This document shows, one piece after another, positions 60,740 to 64,000 of a stretch of 64,000 nucleotides of DNA; position 1 is the first letter of the stretch; each line of letters opens with the position of its first letter. Origin of the DNA: Mangifera indica. Taxonomy: Eukaryota > Streptophyta > Magnoliopsida > Sapindales > Anacardiaceae. The stretch covers positions 7,360,620 through 7,424,619 of the forward strand of contig NC_058154.1 in assembly GCF_011075055.1 (NCBI RefSeq), written 5' to 3'. A program made the translations under genes and the position numbers. The notes below the pieces were generated by a model. That model worked only from the letters and a program-made list of their open reading frames with translations, did no database searches and had not been told where the DNA came from.

Positions 60740-62177
60740 ATTGTCCTCAATGTTTAAACAAAACAAAATATAATGAGAACTGAAATTTAAAGACAAGGAA
60801 AATAAAACTTCTCTAGGTTTGTGGAAAGGGAGTAACAGTTTGAATTATGGAGATTAGGGATAAGGTGGCGTGAATCCTTGAGAATTGAAGAAGGCCATCA
60901 GATTGCGCTTCATACGGTCTAATTTTTATTCACATCTATGCAGTTGTGCCCCTATGTTGTCGAATGAATGAGCATAGGAAGATGATGGAATGTCTGCTTG
61001 TGGTTGGGTGCTGCTGGGATCTGCTTTTACTGTTGTTCTTTGCTACCTATTTGGCCTAGAATTAGGCATTGCTACTAGTCCAAGTTGCACGAAACTAAAA
61101 CTGCCATCTACTTGTTTTGTCATAATTCCCATCTTGTCTAAACAAGTAATATCCAATGGTTCCACCTCACAAGCAATATGCATGCTATGATTAGAAATAT
61201 CTAATAAACCCAAATTAATGGCTAATTAAGTGATATAAGAACCAAGGATTAAAGGTTTATTTTTCTTTTGGACCACTAATTGGAATTTAGTGAGTAACCA
61301 AAAATCTAAATTAACTTGAACATTATGCTCCATACACCATAAAAAATAAAACTCAACCTTAGAAATAGTACTTGCACTATCCCTCATTCCAGAAAAATTA
61401 AAAGCCAAGAATCGCTGTAAATATTTAAACACAGAACTTTTTAAATAAGAGTTCTTGGAAGCACTAAGGTTATATGGAGCAAAATCAACCGACCATTCAT
61501 GCCACAAATCAGTAGGATTAAAATCAGGACTGTAATCACATTGGGAGCGTACATATCACTCACTTTTTTCATCCTCTTTTTTTAGAAACCCCAAAGCAAT
61601 GTTAAATTCAGAAATTGAAAATGAACATTCTTTCCCCATTATCCTAAACTCAACTATTCCCTTGGTAAACAAATCAAACTCCTTATCAACATTAAATTGA
61701 AATGTTGTATAAAATTCACAGGTTAGCTCAATAAAGGCAGGGTAGTCCACATATACATAATTTTTCCAATCCAGCCTATTCACTAGCTCATCAATTTCAT
61801 TACGAATGCCCAATTGATCAAGAGTTTGAGTATGAACATACTTACAGGGGCAGATTTTGTGTTCACACATAGACCTATACCGTTGTTGGTCTTGTTCATC
61901 AATGAAGGTATTGAAGCCGCCTAGTTTAAGTTTTAGGCTACTAGTGAGTTCCACTTTCTTCCTTTTTCGAGCGCGTGAACGTGGACCAGAATGGACTGAA
62001 GTAGTGGTGGTTTGTCGTGGCTGAGGTGATGGTGAGGAAGAGATGTGCAGGAGAGGGTGAAGACTGTTGAGTTCTATTGATGGGTGATTCGTTAGGTTCT
62101 GATGATGGCTCTAGTGTGGGGGGTCTTCGATGGGTGGATTTTTCTGGTCTTTGATACTGTGAGCGGGTTCTAACCAT
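60740..62177 (-). pseudogene. Athila-type ORF in the env position, broken
   Basis: It begins M-V-R-T-R-S-Q-Y-Q at 62177 with a Ser/Pro-rich head and shifts frame near 61950 (R-S-K-K-E). It continues 61954-61556 with L-G-G-F-N-T-F-I-D-E-Q-D-Q-Q-R-Y and the L-D-W-x-x-Y segment. After a stop and another shift, 61507-61226 gives F-N-F-S-G-M-R-D-S and F-Y-F-L-W-C-M-E-H-N-V-Q-V-N. The end near 60740 reads D-N-V-W-F-K-C. This order is that of the plant ORF that follows pol in Athila-like elements (ATHILA ORF-1 or 'putative plant transposon protein' families). Function unproven; no clear signal peptide or transmembrane segments. Confidence 0.75.
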
Positions 62178-62707
62178 GGCGATGCAGAATGGGTGAAGAG
62201 GCTGCTAGGTTTTTAGTGGGAGAGAAAGTGTGGTGTGTGGGTTTGGCAAATATGATTTCTGGAAACATATAAACCTAGCCTTATAATTACACTAAATCAT
62301 ATGGGCTCCATGTATTTAAGAAAATAACAAAGTAAGAGCTGGACTTTGACAGAAACGCATGACCTAGTTCCAGAATACCAAAATGTAGATTTCGCCCCCG
62401 TGAACATTTACAGAAGACTAACTGGAACCTAGTAAGAGGAAGAAGATGATTAAACAGTAACATAAAAATAAATTAAAATGAACCTAATCAAAAATCATAA
62501 AATAATTACTAATTAAACATCCAAAAATCCTAAAACTGAAATTTAAAACTAAAGTTGAAACACATAAACCGAAATTAAAAACAAATGTCCAGAAAAATTA
62601 AAATTGAAGTATTAATTAAAATAAGATTGAAAGCTTGGGTTGCCTCCCAAGTAGGGTCTTTGTTTACAGTCGTCGGCTTGACGTAATGCCTTCGTCTATT
62701 TATCCAT
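62178..62707 (-). other. Spacer between pol and the env-position ORF
   Basis: Near 62640-62685 the minus strand carries CGTCAAGCCGACGACTGTAA then CCCTACTTGGGAGGCAACCC, a conserved phrase after pol in this lineage. No coding potential. Confidence 0.6.
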
Positions 62708-64000
62708 CTAGACGAGATCTCTCAACTCTACTTTTATAACATTTTCAGCTTGCACTTCTTTGTAAAACGGTTTGAGTCTGTGGCCATTAACTTTAAACAC
62801 TTTCAAGGTCAATAAGCTCTGAATCTCTACTGCACCATGAGGAAAAACATTAGTAACAACAAAAGGTTCAATCCAATGAGAACGTAATTTACCTGGAAAT
62901 AATTGAAGTCTTGAATCATAAAGGAGAACTTTTTGGTCAAGTGAAGATTCATTTTTGGAAATCATTTTGTCATGAAATGCTTTGTTTTCTCCTTATAAAT
63001 TCTAGAACTCTCGAAAACGTCATTGCGAATTTCTTCTAATTCTTGCAACTATAATTTCCTATGTTTACCATTCTCATCCAACTTCATGTTGCATTGCCTA
63101 ACAGCCTAATATGCTTTATGCTCTAATTCAACCGGAAGATGGTAAACCTTACCGAATACCAACCTGTACAGCGATATACCAATTGGCGTTTTGTATGTTA
63201 TTTTATATGCCTATAACGCATCCTCCAAGTGCAAACTCTAATCCTTTCTTGTTGGACCAACAGTTTTCTCAGTGATGGATTTAATTTCTCGATTTGAAAC
63301 CTCAGCTTGTCCGTTGGTTTATGGATGGTACGCTATAGCAATCTTGTGTGTTACACCATATTATTTTCGCAGCGACTCCACTGTTCGGTTACAAAAATGT
63401 TTCCCTTGATCGCTAATCAAAGCCTTTGGAATGTCGAACCTACTGAATATGTTAGATTTAAGGAAACCTGAAACAACTTTAGAGTCATCAGTTTGATAGT
63501 TTTCGCTTCTACCCACTTCGAGACATAATCAACCGTTAATAAAATATAAACGTAATCAAATGAAGATGGAAAAGACCCATGAAATCAATACCCCAAACAT
63601 AAAAAATTTCACAAACTAAAATAGGAGTTTGAGGCATTTCGTTTTTCTGTGAAATATTACCTGTTTTTTGACAGCGTTCACAAGATTTGCAAAAAGAGTA
63701 TGTGTCTCAAAATAAAGTTGGCTAGAAAAATCCATAATCTAGATTTTTTCTTACTGTCCTTTTGGCTCCAAAATGGCCTCCACAAGCATATGAATGGCAA
63801 AAGGTAATAATAGAAGAAATTTCAGTTTCAGGTACGCACCTTCTTATAACATGATCAGTGCAATGTTTTCACAAATATGGATAATCCCATACTTAATATT
63901 TTGCATCATTTTTCAGTTTGTCTCTTTGAGCCTTAGATAAATCAGCTGGCAGTATATTAGTAACCAAATAATTCATAATGTTTGCGTACCATGGCAGCTT
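62708..64000 (-). pseudogene. Athila-type Ty3/gypsy integrase (3' end of pol), degenerate
   Basis: The minus strand reads W-Y-A-N-I-M-N-Y-L-V-T, then the H2C2 finger ([20 protein letters not shown]). The core start W-G-I-D-F-M-G follows, with V-D-Y-V-S-K-W-V-E-A and I-S-D-Q-G-K-H-F recoverable across frames, Y-H-P-x-x-N-G-Q-A-E-V-S-N-R-E and [15 protein letters not shown]. The C-terminal 85 codons are open (62965-62708), with [14 protein letters not shown] and G-A-V-E-I ... V-N-G-H-R-L-K-P-F. Multiple stops and shifts in the core. It continues past the window edge. Confidence 0.87.

Larger units (their letters stand above)
57805..64000 (-). mobile_element. Athila-type Ty3/gypsy element, 3' part (runs off the right edge)
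   Basis: In transcript order on the minus strand: integrase (64000-62708), a spacer with the AGACCCTACTTGGGAGGCAA-type phrase known from Athila/Tat elements, an env-position ORF (62177 to about 60740), a long spacer, the purine-rich AAGTGTGGGGGAATT tract, and the 3' LTR (59143-57805). Gag, protease, reverse transcriptase and the 5' LTR must lie beyond 64000 if still present. The internal frames carry stops. Confidence 0.85.

Noticed and set aside
60408..60750. Phe/Leu/Cys-rich frames that look like membrane proteins
   Set aside because: They are the complement of an A/G-rich spacer in the Athila-type element and reflect composition only.
1..64000. tRNA, rRNA, CRISPR or prophage-like features
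   Set aside because: None seen by eye on either strand. tRNA-like words at LTR borders (for example 14141-14151 and 14600-14611) are primer-binding sites, not tRNA genes.

Overview
The window looks like a gene-poor, AT-rich stretch of nuclear DNA from a eudicot plant. The signs are spliced genes with GT-AG introns, a plant pectin methylesterase, a plant NudC (BOBBER) gene, and layers of Ty1/copia, Ty3/gypsy (including Athila-type), hAT and Mutator-like (MULE) remains. The species cannot be told from the sequence alone.

Three genes look intact, and I could build complete spliced models for all of them. (1) A pectinesterase/pectinesterase inhibitor on the minus strand at 601-3094 (3 exons, 593 aa). 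(2) A class-3 lipase-like alpha/beta hydrolase on the minus strand at 25081-26563 (2 coding exons, 349 aa). (3) A NudC/CS-domain protein of the BOBBER type on the plus strand at 31015-33901 (6 exons, 300 aa). From memory, the closest Arabidopsis relatives of (1) and (3), At5g53370 and At5g53400, also lie close together, so this may be a conserved block inflated by transposons.

Most of the rest is mobile DNA. From 3.5 to 10.4 kb there are foldback MITEs, a non-autonomous hAT element with a perfect 8-bp target duplication, a decayed hAT-type zinc finger and a copia reverse-transcriptase fragment. From 12.4 to 23.8 kb there is a minus-strand SIRE-like copia gag, a short copia deletion derivative with both LTRs, PBS, PPT and a perfect 5-bp target duplication, a third copia gag-protease-integrase fragment cut by a gypsy-like LTR, and another MITE arm. 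From 27.4 to 29.9 kb there is a 260-bp tandem array, a hAT transposase fragment and a copia LTR fragment. From 38.7 to 48.1 kb there is one large MULE with terminal inverted repeats of about 120 bp, its transposase split into three blocks by later insertions. From 55.4 to 64 kb there is a nest: a gypsy gag-protease whose protease end abuts a copia LTR and whose gag is cut by an Athila-type element. That element shows its 3' LTR, an env-position ORF and the integrase, and runs off the right edge.

No mobile-element reading frame in the window is intact. The main new point is that the large MULE and a family of foldback MITEs scattered through the window share the same terminal sequence. This suggests the MITEs are MULE-derived and were mobilised by an element of this kind. 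No RNA genes, CRISPR arrays or bacterial-type features were recognised.
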